Shown here in pieces: positions 36,899-46,911 of a DNA stretch of 64,000 bases; the first letter of the stretch is position 1; each line of letters begins with the position of its first letter. Both the position numbers and the translations under genes were made by a program. The DNA comes from Pirellulaceae bacterium (GTDB lineage Bacteria > Planctomycetota > Planctomycetia > Pirellulales > Pirellulaceae), in NCBI GenBank assembly GCA_026004775.1, contig BPJU01000009.1, positions 1 through 64,000 of the forward strand. The letters run 5' to 3'. Under the pieces are notes generated by a model that made no database searches, was not told where the DNA came from, and saw only the letters and a list, made by a program, of their open reading frames with translations.

Positions 36899-39800
36899 AC
36901 TGTGCCTCCAGACGGAACCAAGGGAGTAGGTGTCTGCGTTGAATCGAAATAGGTGCTGGTCGGATCATCCGGATCGAGCGACCCGCTGCTGGTGGGGGCT
37001 GCTTTCTGTACGCTGGCAAAGACACAGGGCAGCAGAAAGAACGTGGCGAAAGTGGCGGCCGCCAGCCCGCCGATGACGGCTCGTCCCAGCGGGGCGTTCT
37101 GTGCTCCGGCTTCACCGAAGGCGAGGGCCATCGGCAGCATTCCGGCGATCATGGCCGAGGTGGTCATCAGCACGGCGCGCAACCGGGCTGCGGCTGCTTC
37201 GACTGCAGCCTGAACCGCTTCCATACCGTGACGCCGATTATTTTCGGCAAAGGTCACCAGCAAGATGGCATTGGCCATCGCCACCCCCACAGCCATGATC
37301 GAGCCGATGAAGGACTGCAAATTGATGGTGGTGCCTGTAAGAAACAGCATAATTACCACACCTCCCACTACGGCCGGGGCCGTGCTGATGGTGACCAGAG
37401 CCAACCGCAGGGATTGGAAGTTGGCCGCCAACAGCAGAAAGATCACCACAATGGCCAGCAACAAACCGGTTCCCAGCCCGGTGAGGATTTCCCGCATGGG
37501 GGGAATCTGCCCGCGCAGCTCCACTTTCACACCTCGCGGCGGCTGACCGGCTCGCTCCAACGCTGCCATCACCTGCCGAGCCACACTGCCCAGATCCGTT
37601 CCCACGATATTGGCCGTCAACCCGATTTCGCGCTGCATGTTGTACCGGTCCAATTGGCCCGGCATGGTACCGTGCTTGATGTGAGCCACATCGCGGATGC
37701 GGATAGTTGGGGAAGAGTTGGCGCGGCCGTTGCCGGCACCATCGCTGGCGGGGGTTCGCGGATGAAGCACCGGCAGCGCTTCGAGCTCTTCCACGGAATC
37801 GATCGACTCCATCGCCTCCTGCGGGCGGACTACCGCCCGCGGCATTTCGATCTGCACCTGATAGCCCCGACCGCTTTTCGAATCCGCCCAGAATATCGGC
37901 ACGGTAAAACGCGTCGACGAGGTGGCCGCCACGAGAGCATTGGCCACGTCTTTGGGGGTCACACCGGCCAGTCCTGCGCGCTGGCGGTCGACGTGCACTT
38001 CTACGGTGGGGTAGTCGAGCGACTGAGCGAACTGCAAATCGCGCAGTGCCCCGATCCGGGACAATTCGGCATAGAGCTTTTCGGCATACGCCCGGTTCTC
38101 GGCCAGGTTCGGCCCGATGACGGCCACTTCGATCGGACTGGTCGCTCCGAAGCTCATCACCTCGTTGACAATGTCCGACGGTTCGAAGGAGAAGCGGACG
38201 CTTTCCAGCTCCGGATCGGAACCGAATTCTTGGCGGAGTTTCTCTTGAAAGGCGGCCACGTCGATAGCTGCTTCCGGCTTGAAGTCGATCCACAACACCG
38301 CTTCTTCCGGCCCTCGAGACCAGTGGTACACGGCGTTGATCGGATAACTGGACGGGTTCGTGCCGACGTATGCCAGCGTCAGGTTCAGCTGGTCGCGACC
38401 GGCCAGCTCTTCGATTCGGCGGATTACGTGCAACGTAATCTGCTCCGTGCGGCCCAGATGAGTGCCATCGGCAGCCCGCAGGCGGATACGGAATTGGTTG
38501 GCCCCGACGCGAGGAAAGATATCCAGTCCCAGCCGTGTTCCGATCCCGGCGATCAGCACCAGGCTGGCAACCAGGTAAGCCGCGATGACGGCGGCGCGCC
38601 ACCGCAAAACCAACCGCAGGACACTCGTGTAACCGGCTCGCAACCAATCCAAAAAGCGGGCATGGTGCCGAGCCTGTTCGGCGTGCCCCCGCAGCAACCA
38701 GATCGACATGACCGGCACAAAGGTACTGGAGAGGATGTAGGAGGCGACCATCGAAAAGCCGACGGCCAAGGCCAGCGGGACAAACAGCGAGCGGGCCGCT
38801 CCGCGCATGAAGAAAGCCGAGATAAACACAGCCAGGATGCACACCATCGCCAGGAAACGGGGAATGATCGTTTCGGCGGCGCCGTCCCTCACGGCACGCG
38901 CCAGGGGACGGCCTCGCTCCAAATGAGAATGAATGTTCTCAATGGCCACCGTCGCCTCGTCGACCAGAATACCGATCGCCAGCGCCAAGCCTCCCAGGGT
39001 CATCAAATTCAAGGTTTGGCCGGTGAGCCACAAGGCGATGATCGCGGCCATCAAGGCAAGCGGGATGTTCAACACCACCACCAGGGCGCTTCGCCAGTCT
39101 CGCAAAAACCACAGGATCATCAAGCCGACCAGCAATGCCCCCAGCGTCCCCTCGGCAATCACGCCGGCAGCCCCTCGCGTGACATACGGCGTCTGGTCGA
39201 ACTCGAAACTGACCCGCACATCGTCCGGCAGCGCCGCCTGCATATCGGGCAATGCCGCCTTGATTTCGTTGACCACCGAAAGCGTGGAGGCATCGGCTCG
39301 CTTGGTCGCCAGGATGTAGACGGCTCGACGGCCGTTGACCAGGGCGTAGCCGGCCGGCAGGTCCATATAATCACGCACCCGTCCCACGTCGCGCAAATAG
39401 ATCGTATGACCCGCCTCACGGCGAATCGGCACCGACTCGAGTTCCTCGACTTCCTTGACAACCGAATTGACCGGTACCACCGGATACTTGTCTCCCAGCG
39501 GCATGTTGCCCGATGGGCTGATGCGGTTACTGTCGGCCAGAGCCACAGCCACTTCTTCGGGCGACATGCCGTAGGCCTGGATGCGTTGCGGATCGAGCGT
39601 CACCACCACCGTACGCTGGCTGCCGCCGAAAGGAGGCGGAGCCGAAACACCCGGCAAAGCGGCAAACATCGGACGCACCCGGAAAAGTGCAATCCTGTAT
39701 CTCGGCAATCGATCGAGTTTCACTCGACAACACCAGCCGCCCGACAGGAACACTGCCGGTGTCAAACCGCATCACGAACGGTGATACCGTGCCGGGAGGC

Positions 39801-40207
39801 ATAAAGGCTTGCGAGCGGTTCACATAATTGATCGTTTCTGCCATGGCCTGCGCCATGTCGGTTCCCGGATGGAACACCAGCTTCATCAAGGCCACGCCGT
39901 GAATGTTTCGGGATTCGACGTGATGGATACCGCTGATATAAAGAAAATGGTACTCGTAATAGTTGGTGAGATAGCCCTCCATTTGAGACGGATCCATGCC
40001 TCCGTATGGCTGGCAGACGTAGATCACCGGCAGATTGAGTGCGGGGAAAATATCGACTTGCATGCCCTGGGGGAGAGCATCGGGATACGGCAGGCCGATG
40101 GCCTGGCAAAGCGGTTTACCGGCGGCCACCAAGAACCCGAGAAATACGCCGGCGATGGCGATCATGATGCTGATCGGATGACGCAACGCCCAAAGAATCA
40201 GTCGCAT
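36895..40207 (-). pseudogene. RND multidrug/metal efflux permease (AcrB/CusA superfamily), one frameshift
   Basis: The ATG at 40207 after GAGGTG gives [20 protein letters not shown]..., the first TM helix and start of the porter domain, in frame to RSIAEIQD. At about 39691-39692 an extra base shifts the frame, and the protein resumes as [20 protein letters not shown] and runs intact to 36895. Removal of one T restores about 1,100 residues, slightly long for RND permeases. Helix landmarks are normal: LNIPLALMAAIIALWLTG, GGLALAIGILVDEATVAIEN (the GxxxDxA TM4 motif), ASYILSSTFVPVMSIWLL, QSFIGSIMAVGVAMANAILL. It is the proton-driven inner-membrane pump of the operon. Whether the frameshift is real or a consensus error cannot be told from sequence. 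Confidence 0.85.
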
Positions 40208-40277
40208 AGCCGCTGCACCTCGTCACGTTGCCACCTGCCCACCAGCTTCCGGCTAGCCAAAACAACGCAAGTATATT

Positions 40278-40306
40278 ACGATAGATGCCGCAATGTCGAT
40301 CGTCAA
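40278..40306 (-). promoter_or_regulatory. Candidate sigma-70 promoter and operator of the RND pump operon
   Basis: On the minus strand TTGACG (40306-40301) and TATCGT (40283-40278) are separated by exactly 17 bases, about 70 bases before the permease ATG. The two boxes lie in an imperfect palindrome (ATATTACGAT ... ATCGTCAATAT, 40273-40309) that a divergently encoded PadR protein could bind, since its own gene begins at 40338. Confidence 0.45.
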
Positions 40307-40337
40307 TATCGCAAACCGATATCAAGGAGCCGGGCTG

Positions 40338-40697
40338 GTGCGTGGCGAGGATTTGATGAAGTATTTCTTCGGCGGTTTTGTGCGCGTGCATATTCTGCAC
40401 CATGCTGCCGAGGAGCCGGTGTGCGGCGTGTATATGATGGAAGAGCTGGCCCGCCACGGTTACCAGTTGAGTCCGGGCACACTCTATCCGATTCTGCATC
40501 AGTTGACTCAAAGCGGGTATCTGCGCTGCCAGCAGCGGGTGGTGGAAGGCCGCCGCCGCAAGTATTACCGCATTACGCCCTCCGGCAGGAAACTGCTTTG
40601 CCAAGCGCGGGAAAAACTGCAAGAGCTGGCCGGCGAAGTTCTCCACCCCAAAACGGCCTCCACCGCCGGCCGGCGGGCTGCTCGGGCTGCACGCTGA
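40338..40697 (+). CDS. PadR-family transcriptional regulator
   Basis: About 119 residues. The start chosen is the GTG at 40338, eight bases after AAGGAG; an upstream ATG at 40293 would lie in the divergent promoter. The winged helix is clear: [68 protein letters not shown]. The GTLYP motif with YRIT is diagnostic of PadR. A short C-terminal helix would mediate dimerisation. PadR proteins repress divergently transcribed efflux pumps and are released by toxic ligands; here the RND operon is divergent with a 130-base shared control region. Confidence 0.9.
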   Translation: MRGEDLMKYFFGGFVRVHILHHAAEEPVCGVYMMEELARHGYQLSPGTLYPILHQLTQSGYLRCQQRVVEGRRRKYYRITPSGRKLLCQAREKLQELAGEVLHPKTASTAGRRAARAAR

Positions 40698-40941
40698 CCG
40701 TGCGGCTGGCGGTCCAGCCAGCCGTCGGCTTGGCCGCGCCCTGGGGCTGCCGGTGGCCCAGCCTTTTTGTGGTCCGCCAGGCAACACCGTGCCGGCCATA
40801 CCGGGTATACTGAAGTCGGGCCCCGGGCTGGAAAGCTGTCGCAACGGGCGATTCCTGGGGGCCGCTACGGGGCATCGTGTGAAGGTAACCCCGTGCTTGT
40901 CCAGCCGAAAAGTGCCGTGTCGCGCCGCGCGACTTTCCTGG

Positions 40942-43027
40942 ATGAACATTCCCATGCCGAACCGCTTGATTCACGAAACCAGCCCGTATCTGTTGCAGCA
41001 CGCGCATAATCCCGTCGATTGGTATCCGTGGGGGGAAGAGGCGTTCCGCAAGGCCCGGGAAGAGCAGAAACCGATTTTTCTTTCGGTGGGCTATTCGGCG
41101 TGCCACTGGTGCCATGTGATGGAGAAGGAGAGTTTCGAAGATCCCCACATCGCACGGATGCTCAATGAGTGGTTCGTGAGTGTCAAAGTAGACCGTGAAG
41201 AACGTCCGGACGTGGACCAACTTTACATGAGCGCCGTTCAGCTTCTGACGGGACACGGCGGCTGGCCCATGTCGGTATTTCTTACTCCCGATCTTCAGGC
41301 CGTTTTATGCCGGAACCTACTGGCCGGCTCGAGCCAGTCGCGGCATGCCCGGCTTCGACCAGGTGCTTCAGGCCGTGGCGGAAGCCTGGCAGCAGCGCCG
41401 CCATCAGGTCGAAGAAGTAGCTGCGCAAGTCGTATCACGCCTGGAAGAAATCCTGGCCGCCAGCCCTCCGCCCCAGCAACTGGATACCGCCATTCTGGAT
41501 GCTGCCGCTGGCAGTGCCGAACGGCAGTTCGATTATCAGTTCGGCGGCTTCGGTACCGCTCCGAAGTTCCCTCACGCCCTCATGTTGCGTTTTCTGATGC
41601 GCTACGGGCAGTACACCGGCCAGGAACGGTACCACCAAATGGTACGGCTTAACCTCGATCATATGGCCTCCGGCGGCATCTATGATCATCTGGGGGGTGG
41701 TTTTGCTCGATACAGCGTGGACCGCCGCTGGCTGGTACCCCACTTCGAAAAAATGCTCTACGACAACGCTCTTCTTGCCGTGACTTATCTGGAAGCATAC
41801 CTGCTGACACACAATCCGGAATACCAGCGTGTTGTGAGGGAGACATGCGATTATGTGCTGCGTGATATGACCGATCCGCAGGGAGGTTTTTACAGTTCGG
41901 AAGATGCCGACAGTGAAGGCGAAGAGGGAAAATTTTATCTTTGGACGCGCAAAGAAGTAGAAGAGGTTCTGGGTCCGGATCGAGCCGACTTGTTTTGCCG
42001 TGTCTACGATGTCACGGACACGGGCAATTTCGAAGGAAAGAATATTCTCAATCGTTCGCGCACGTGGGAGCAATGTGCCGCCTTGTACGGCATGCCGCTC
42101 GAGGAGCTCGTGGCCGAAATGGATCAGGCTCGCCGGCAACTATTCGAGCGGCGCAACCAGCGAGTCCGGCCCGGGCGGGATACGAAAATTCTCACAAGCT
42201 GGAACAGCCTGATGATCGACGCCCTTTGTCAGGCCGGCGCCGTATTGGAGGAAAGCCGCTATCGGGAAGCGGCGCAAAAGGCTGCCCATTTTATACTTAC
42301 CGAGTATGCCGGCAGCGATGGCCAGTTGTGGCATTGCCGGCAAAGGACAGAAGGGTATGTGAAAGGTTTTTTGGAAGACTATGCCGGCATGGTGGTTGCG
42401 CTGCTCAGTCTTTATGACGCAGATCATGATGAGAATTGGATTACTCATGCGCAGAAGCTTGCGGAAAAGATGTTAGCCGGATTTTATGATAATGAAAATG
42501 GCGGATTCTACTATACGGAGTCCGGAAACGATTCGCTTCTTGTGCGCATCAAGGACTATCAGGACAGTAGTATTCCCAGCGGCAACGGGCTGGCGGCATG
42601 GGGGCTTCTGCGTTTGGGACAGTTGCTGGACGAGCCTCGGTATCTGGAGGCGGCTCGAAGCACCTTGGCAAGTGCCGTCTCGCTTCTGCGGCAATGGCCT
42701 CTGGCCGCCGGCCAGTTGCTGCTGGCACTGGACTGGGCGGTGCGGCCGACTCATGAGGTGGTGGTCGTGGGCAGCTATCGGCAGTCGCCCGTGCGCGAGT
42801 GGCTGCGGGAAGTACGTGGCCGGTTCTGGCCCAGGCGGTTGCTGGCTGTGCGCGACCCCGCCGTAAAAACCGAAGCTTGTGCCGCTCTTGAGCACCTCTT
42901 CGCCGGGCGCATGGATCAGCCTGTGCCGGCCTTCTATCTATGTTCCCGCTACACGTGCCAGGCTCCTGCCCGAACCCTGGACGAAGTGCGAAGCTGTATC
43001 GACCAGGCCATCAACAAACGTGAATAG
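40942..43027 (+). pseudogene. Thioredoxin-domain protein of the YyaL/DUF255 (spermatogenesis-associated 20) type, one frameshift
   Basis: The N-terminal thioredoxin-like part ([20 protein letters not shown], then [20 protein letters not shown] with the CHWC redox pair, and [20 protein letters not shown]) is in one frame from 40942. At about 41298 an extra G moves the reading to the next frame, where [18 protein letters not shown] continues without loss. The (alpha/alpha)6 glucosidase-like C-terminal domain then runs intact to 43027 ([50 protein letters not shown]). Restored length is about 695 residues, normal for the family. The function of the family is not settled. One-base insertion only: error or recent inactivation. 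Confidence 0.85.
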
Positions 43028-43141
43028 CGCGGGCTAACGGTGCCGAGCATCTATCGGGCGGGCCGATTCTGGCAGTTAGGGCGGTACCGAAGTCGAACGG
43101 AAAAAAAGCGACTCGCTGTTGGCTTCTTGCGCCCGTTGCTC

Positions 43142-44002
43142 TCAGTAACCGTATCCATAACGGCTCGGGGTGCCCGGCCCAAAATGGCTTTCGACGCCCA
43201 CGCTGAATGTCCAGTTATGCATGGTGTCCAGTCCGGAACCGGAAACAGCGATGTTATCCGTGGCGTCGAAGCGCAGGGCCATCCACCGGCCGACGTAGTA
43301 TTTCAAGCCGGCTCCCAACGGCAGGTGCAGCAGAATTTCGTCGAATTCTCGTCCTTCGGTATCGGTGAAGCGAAAATTTGCCCACCCGATTCCGGCCGAC
43401 AGAAACGGCCGCCACCGGGAATCGCCCCACGGATAGTGCACCAGATGCACGTCGCTGTACCAGTGCCGTGCAATGCGCGGACTTTCCCCCGCCATGGCAT
43501 CCACAAGGTCCGGGCGCGCAAAGGCCAGCCGGTACTCCCATCCCCAATAGTGATCGCTGTCCCAACCGATGCGGTACCCTCCAAACAGGTCGGCTTCTTG
43601 GCCTTCCTGCTGTTTGATAAGGTCGTCGCCAGCCACTGCTCCCACCAGCCATCCGACATGCAGAGGGCGATTTAACCAACTGGTGCCGACCAGGGGTTCT
43701 CCCAGGCCGACGTGCCGTCCGGGAGCATTGGGGTCGGTATAAGTAAGGCCCAGCCACCGCCGGTAGCCGATGCCGGTGGCCAAACCATCGGGCTGGAGAG
43801 CCTCAAGAGGCAGCGGGTAAAGCGACTCCGGAGCTCGGTGATCGGCTTCCCACAGAGCGGGGTCCTCGCGCATCGACTGCCGGACACCGGGCGTTTCCCA
43901 TGCTGCTCGAGCAGGGATTTCGGCTTCGGCAGTCGGCCGGTAACGGCAAATCGCCCCGAGCACTATGCCCCACAGCACCAGGCGAACGGCCGGCCCGAAC
44001 AT
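43142..44002 (-). CDS. Outer-membrane beta-barrel protein
   Basis: 286 residues. An N-terminal hydrophobic segment (AVRLVLWGIVLGAICRY) looks like a signal peptide. The second half shows alternating aromatic and hydrophobic beta strands with Gly turns (GYRIGWDSDHYWGWEYRLAF, SDVHLVHYPWGDSRWRPFLS, GIGWANFRFTDTEGREFDEI, LPLGAGLKYYVGRWMALRFD), and the final strand region ends WTFSVGVESHFG. This suits an 8-stranded OmpA/OprF-like barrel of the planctomycete outer membrane. Specific function is unknown. It is nine bases downstream of the next gene upstream (44012-44683), so the two form an operon. Confidence 0.65.
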   Translation of the reverse strand: MFGPAVRLVLWGIVLGAICRYRPTAEAEIPARAAWETPGVRQSMREDPALWEADHRAPESLYPLPLEALQPDGLATGIGYRRWLGLTYTDPNAPGRHVGLGEPLVGTSWLNRPLHVGWLVGAVAGDDLIKQQEGQEADLFGGYRIGWDSDHYWGWEYRLAFARPDLVDAMAGESPRIARHWYSDVHLVHYPWGDSRWRPFLSAGIGWANFRFTDTEGREFDEILLHLPLGAGLKYYVGRWMALRFDATDNIAVSGSGLDTMHNWTFSVGVESHFGPGTPSRYGYGY

Positions 44003-44011
44003 CGCAGGCCT

Positions 44012-44683
44012 TTACTCCCGCCTTAAGGTTGCCCGAAGCGCATGGACGGCTGCCTCACGAGCCGCCTCTTCCGATGCCGGATCGGGTAGCCGGACCGATT
44101 CGCGAAGACGAGCCGCTAGATGCCGCAAATCATCCGCGTCGGCGTACACTTCCAAGTCTTCCAAATCCGCCGCGCATTGCTCGAGCTGCCGGGCGATATG
44201 CCGAATTTGAGCCACTCGGGCGTTACGCGGCAATAGCCCCGAACAGCTACAGGCGGGCTGCGACGAAGCTGCTGCCGGATGAGGCGTGGTGCTAGCAGTT
44301 CCGGAAGCGTTGCTCCAGGACGCTCGAACTTTCCGCAATGCCTCTACGAAATCCTGATCCGTTGTATCGGCTGCAAGGTTGCTTTCCGCCCAGGTATTTC
44401 CGAAGGTACGACGCAGGCGCAGCAAAGTGTCGATGAGCGTTTGGTCTATATCACCGGCTTTATTGGCCGATTCGTCAGCCTCGGAAGCGGAGTTTATTGG
44501 GGGAGGATCTTGGGGAGACTTCTGAAGGCCAGGGCCGCCTGGGTCCGCCACTTGTGCAACGGCTGGCAAGGTTGCCAGGGCTGTGCAGGTTAGAAAACCG
44601 ATGGCCAACAAAGCCGGATGAGGTGACTTCCATCGGTTTGGCGCATGCCCCACCGGAGTGCGGGATCGGCCGACTGAGTGCAT
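44012..44683 (-). CDS. Secreted protein of unknown function
   Basis: About 223 residues from the ATG at 44683 with a strong GGAGGGAG site; longer frames lack one. The N-terminus has a hydrophobic signal (ALLAIGFLTCTALATLPAVA) followed by a likely AQ cleavage. After a Pro/Ser-rich linker come helical segments (QTLIDTLLRLRRTFGNTWAE, DQDFVEALRKVRASWSN), a CSCSG cluster, and a charged coiled-coil-like C-terminus (QIRHIARQLEQCAADLEDLE). I recognise no family. It is co-transcribed with the beta-barrel gene and could be a periplasmic partner of it. Confidence 0.55.
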   Translation of the reverse strand: MHSVGRSRTPVGHAPNRWKSPHPALLAIGFLTCTALATLPAVAQVADPGGPGLQKSPQDPPPINSASEADESANKAGDIDQTLIDTLLRLRRTFGNTWAESNLAADTTDQDFVEALRKVRASWSNASGTASTTPHPAAASSQPACSCSGLLPRNARVAQIRHIARQLEQCAADLEDLEVYADADDLRHLAARLRESVRLPDPASEEAAREAAVHALRATLRRE

Positions 44684-44930
44684 GGCATCTCCCTCCATGA
44701 AATGGCTGACGAAAAGCCCATGTACGACAGTTCGAAACGGTTCTGTCGGGGCCCTCACCGACTGGCCCCGAGTATAGCGAAAAGTTTGCGTGCGGCCCAA
44801 GAGGGAAATTCTGCGGGGTGCTGCCGGAGTGCCTGCTTGATCGCAGGGAGCTGATTACTTAGGTTCGATTGCCCCACCAAAGGTGTTCCCGGAGTTTGGC
44901 AAAAGCTACTGCGGATACGGAGCGCGGCCC

Positions 44931-45371
44931 GTGAGCTTATCACAAAGCGATGTCCAGCAAATCTTGAATGACAACTCCAAGTACATTCAGGGCGATGTTA
45001 CTTGGCGACCTGACAGACAACATGCCCAATGGCTAGTCTTTCGGGTGCCCGTACATTCACAGTTTTGTGGGGAACTGTACGTTAAAGGCAGCTATAACCC
45101 CTCTATTCCCGCCCTTTCCTACGCGCTCATCCTGGATTCCAAATGTCGTATTTACGCCTTGGATCTGGGCAAGAGGCATCATAATCCCGATTGCACGCAC
45201 GTAGGACCGAAACACAAACACGTCTGGACCGACGCCCACGGCGACAAGTGGGCGTACGAGCCATCGGATATCACGGCTGACGCGACCAAGCCCGCCGACG
45301 CGTGGACTCAGTTCTGCAGGGAAGCCAAAATACATCATAGAGGGCGTTTTATTCTCCGTAACCCTTTTTAG
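44931..45371 (+). CDS. DUF6978-like small protein, partner of the DUF1828 gene
   Basis: About 146 residues, starting at the GTG at 44931 after GGAG; a GTG at 44883 would add 16 residues. It starts SLSQSDVQQILNDNSKY, followed by beta-rich segments (AQWLVFRVPVHSQFCGELYV, ALSYALILDSKCRIYALDLG) and a His-rich part (RHHNPDCTHVGPKHKHVW). The combination of an N-terminal helix, a strand-rich core and HxH with a following polar stretch is like DUF6978, which often precedes a DUF1828 gene. It ends 13 bases before that gene, with a GGAGG in the gap. Role unknown; a toxin-antitoxin or defence role has been proposed only from gene pairing. Confidence 0.5.
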   Translation: MSLSQSDVQQILNDNSKYIQGDVTWRPDRQHAQWLVFRVPVHSQFCGELYVKGSYNPSIPALSYALILDSKCRIYALDLGKRHHNPDCTHVGPKHKHVWTDAHGDKWAYEPSDITADATKPADAWTQFCREAKIHHRGRFILRNPF

Positions 45372-45384
45372 GAGGATTCGTCCG

Positions 45385-46254
45385 ATGAAAAGTGCATCCA
45401 CGTGGGACACACTGCGGCGCCAAGTGGGGCAACTTTTCATTTGCTCGGAATGGGGAGATCGCGAGCGTGTGCAGACTCCATTTCTTTATCCGGACGGCGA
45501 GGTAATTGAGTTGTTCTGCGAACGGCAAGAAGACCACTTGAAAATTTCAGACTTGGGCGAGACCACACGTTGGCTCGCGATGCAAACGGCGTCGGATCGG
45601 CGAACGTCCCGCCAAATGGCATTGATTCGGGATATTTGCATGACACATGGGGTAACGTTTGAACGGGGAGCGCTTGTGGCTCAATGCCGTGAGGCGGATG
45701 CACCGTGGACACTGATACGTGTCGCCCAAGCCGCTTCATGTGTTTCCGATTTGTGGTTCACATTCCGTCGCAAGTTGCTCAAGCAGCAGGTGGACCCGTT
45801 TTCGGGATCCCCGCCCATGCGGAGTGAGCACGCTGTTACTACTGATTTTTCCCGAGTGTCAAGAATCGTGAAGGAATATCTGTGGCAGCGAGGGCTTTCG
45901 TTCCAGCGAGAAACAGAGTGGGAAGGGCAGTCGCGGATCCGTTGGAAAGTCCATTTCTCCGTGGTAGCCGCTGGGCGACAGTGGCTTATTTATGTGCTGC
46001 ACGCCGAGAATTCGGCTGATGCCGAGCGGAAAGTTCGTGATGTCATGCTGATGTGGTACGATTTGCAGCACCTCGCCCAGAAATCCATTCGGTTTGTCTC
46101 GATTTTCGATGGCAGCCCAGACGTGTGGTCCGCCTCGCATTTTGCCTGGCTGGAAACGTTATCAGTGATAGTTCGATGGCCGGAATTGGATCAACTGGGA
46201 CGGCTGTTCTCTTCCAACGCCGCCGGCGAAGTAAATGGACGGCAAGGTGGGTGA
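45385..46254 (+). CDS. DUF1828/DUF1829-domain protein
   Basis: 289 residues, with GGAGG nine bases before the ATG. The N-terminal DUF1828 pattern is clear: RVQTPFLYPDGEVIELFCER, then LKISDLGETTRWLAMQ. The middle has LIRDICMTHGVTFERGALVA, and the C-terminal half (WKVHFSVVAAGRQWLIYVLH, FVSIFDGSPDVWS) resembles DUF1829. Both domains are of unknown function and typical of mobile, defence-rich regions. It is coupled to the DUF6978-like gene upstream. Confidence 0.7.
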   Translation: MKSASTWDTLRRQVGQLFICSEWGDRERVQTPFLYPDGEVIELFCERQEDHLKISDLGETTRWLAMQTASDRRTSRQMALIRDICMTHGVTFERGALVAQCREADAPWTLIRVAQAASCVSDLWFTFRRKLLKQQVDPFSGSPPMRSEHAVTTDFSRVSRIVKEYLWQRGLSFQRETEWEGQSRIRWKVHFSVVAAGRQWLIYVLHAENSADAERKVRDVMLMWYDLQHLAQKSIRFVSIFDGSPDVWSASHFAWLETLSVIVRWPELDQLGRLFSSNAAGEVNGRQGG

Positions 46255-46318
46255 AGGGCGGGTGGTCGGCTATGATGGGCAAGTTCGAAGGGTTGTGGCC
46301 GAGGAACGTGAGGTAGCG

Positions 46319-46882
46319 GTGTTGCGAGCGCGACTGACATGTCGATGTGGTAACGAGCTATGGGTGGAAGCAGCTCAGGCAGGTAGCCGTATTACTTGCC
46401 GCTGCGGGTCGACGATTGAAGTACCGACGCTGCGCGTCTTAAAACAATTGGCAGCCCCGGAAACGGTTGCTCCAGCTACGACGGCAGCCGCCGGTCAACG
46501 CGTCTGCTCAACGAGCCGCTGGATCCAGACCGGAGCCTTTGTGCTGGCGGCGTTGGCGATCGGTTGGGGAGCAGCCGCCGGCGCTCTCTGGTTTGCCCGC
46601 TTCCAGATCGATACGCGGCGCACGCCGGACGATTATCGGCGCGCCGGACACGAAGCCATCGACCGCATGACACCGGAAGAAGCATTTGCCTTGTGGCGTT
46701 ATTATCGGGATCAAGGTTTGGAGCACGAAGAGGTGCCCGAGCCGTTGCGCAACTGGGCCGTCACGACGCGTTTGAGCCATTGGGCCGGAGGCGCTTCGGC
46801 AGCCGCGGTATTGCTGGCCTTGGCTGCTGTCACCGCCGGCGTACTGGCGGCCCGTTGCAACTCCGGCAGCTCGAGCGGCTGA
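46319..46882 (+). CDS. Small membrane protein with N-terminal zinc ribbon
   Basis: About 187 residues from the GTG at 46319 (GAGG five bases upstream). The frame is open to an ATG at 46235, which would overlap the previous gene by 20 bases and has no good site. The N-terminus has two CxC pairs (LTCRCGNELWVEAAQAG, RITCRCGSTIEVP), a rubredoxin-like ribbon often found in planctomycete proteins. Two transmembrane segments follow (TGAFVLAALAIGWGAAAGAL, SAAAVLLALAAVTAGVLAA) with a charged loop between them. Function unknown. Confidence 0.6.
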   Translation: MLRARLTCRCGNELWVEAAQAGSRITCRCGSTIEVPTLRVLKQLAAPETVAPATTAAAGQRVCSTSRWIQTGAFVLAALAIGWGAAAGALWFARFQIDTRRTPDDYRRAGHEAIDRMTPEEAFALWRYYRDQGLEHEEVPEPLRNWAVTTRLSHWAGGASAAAVLLALAAVTAGVLAARCNSGSSSG

Positions 46883-46911
46883 TCAGGCTCCCCGAAGGTC
46901 GTTCTTCTCAG

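Noticed and set aside
39685-39700. Programmed +1 frameshift in the RND permease
   Set aside because: No slippery codon with stop or known stimulatory structure; RND permeases are not known to use one. An indel is simpler.
37228-39804. 858-residue open frame on the plus strand
   Set aside because: It is antisense to the RND permease and has His/Gln/Arg-rich composition typical of a shadow frame in GC-rich DNA.
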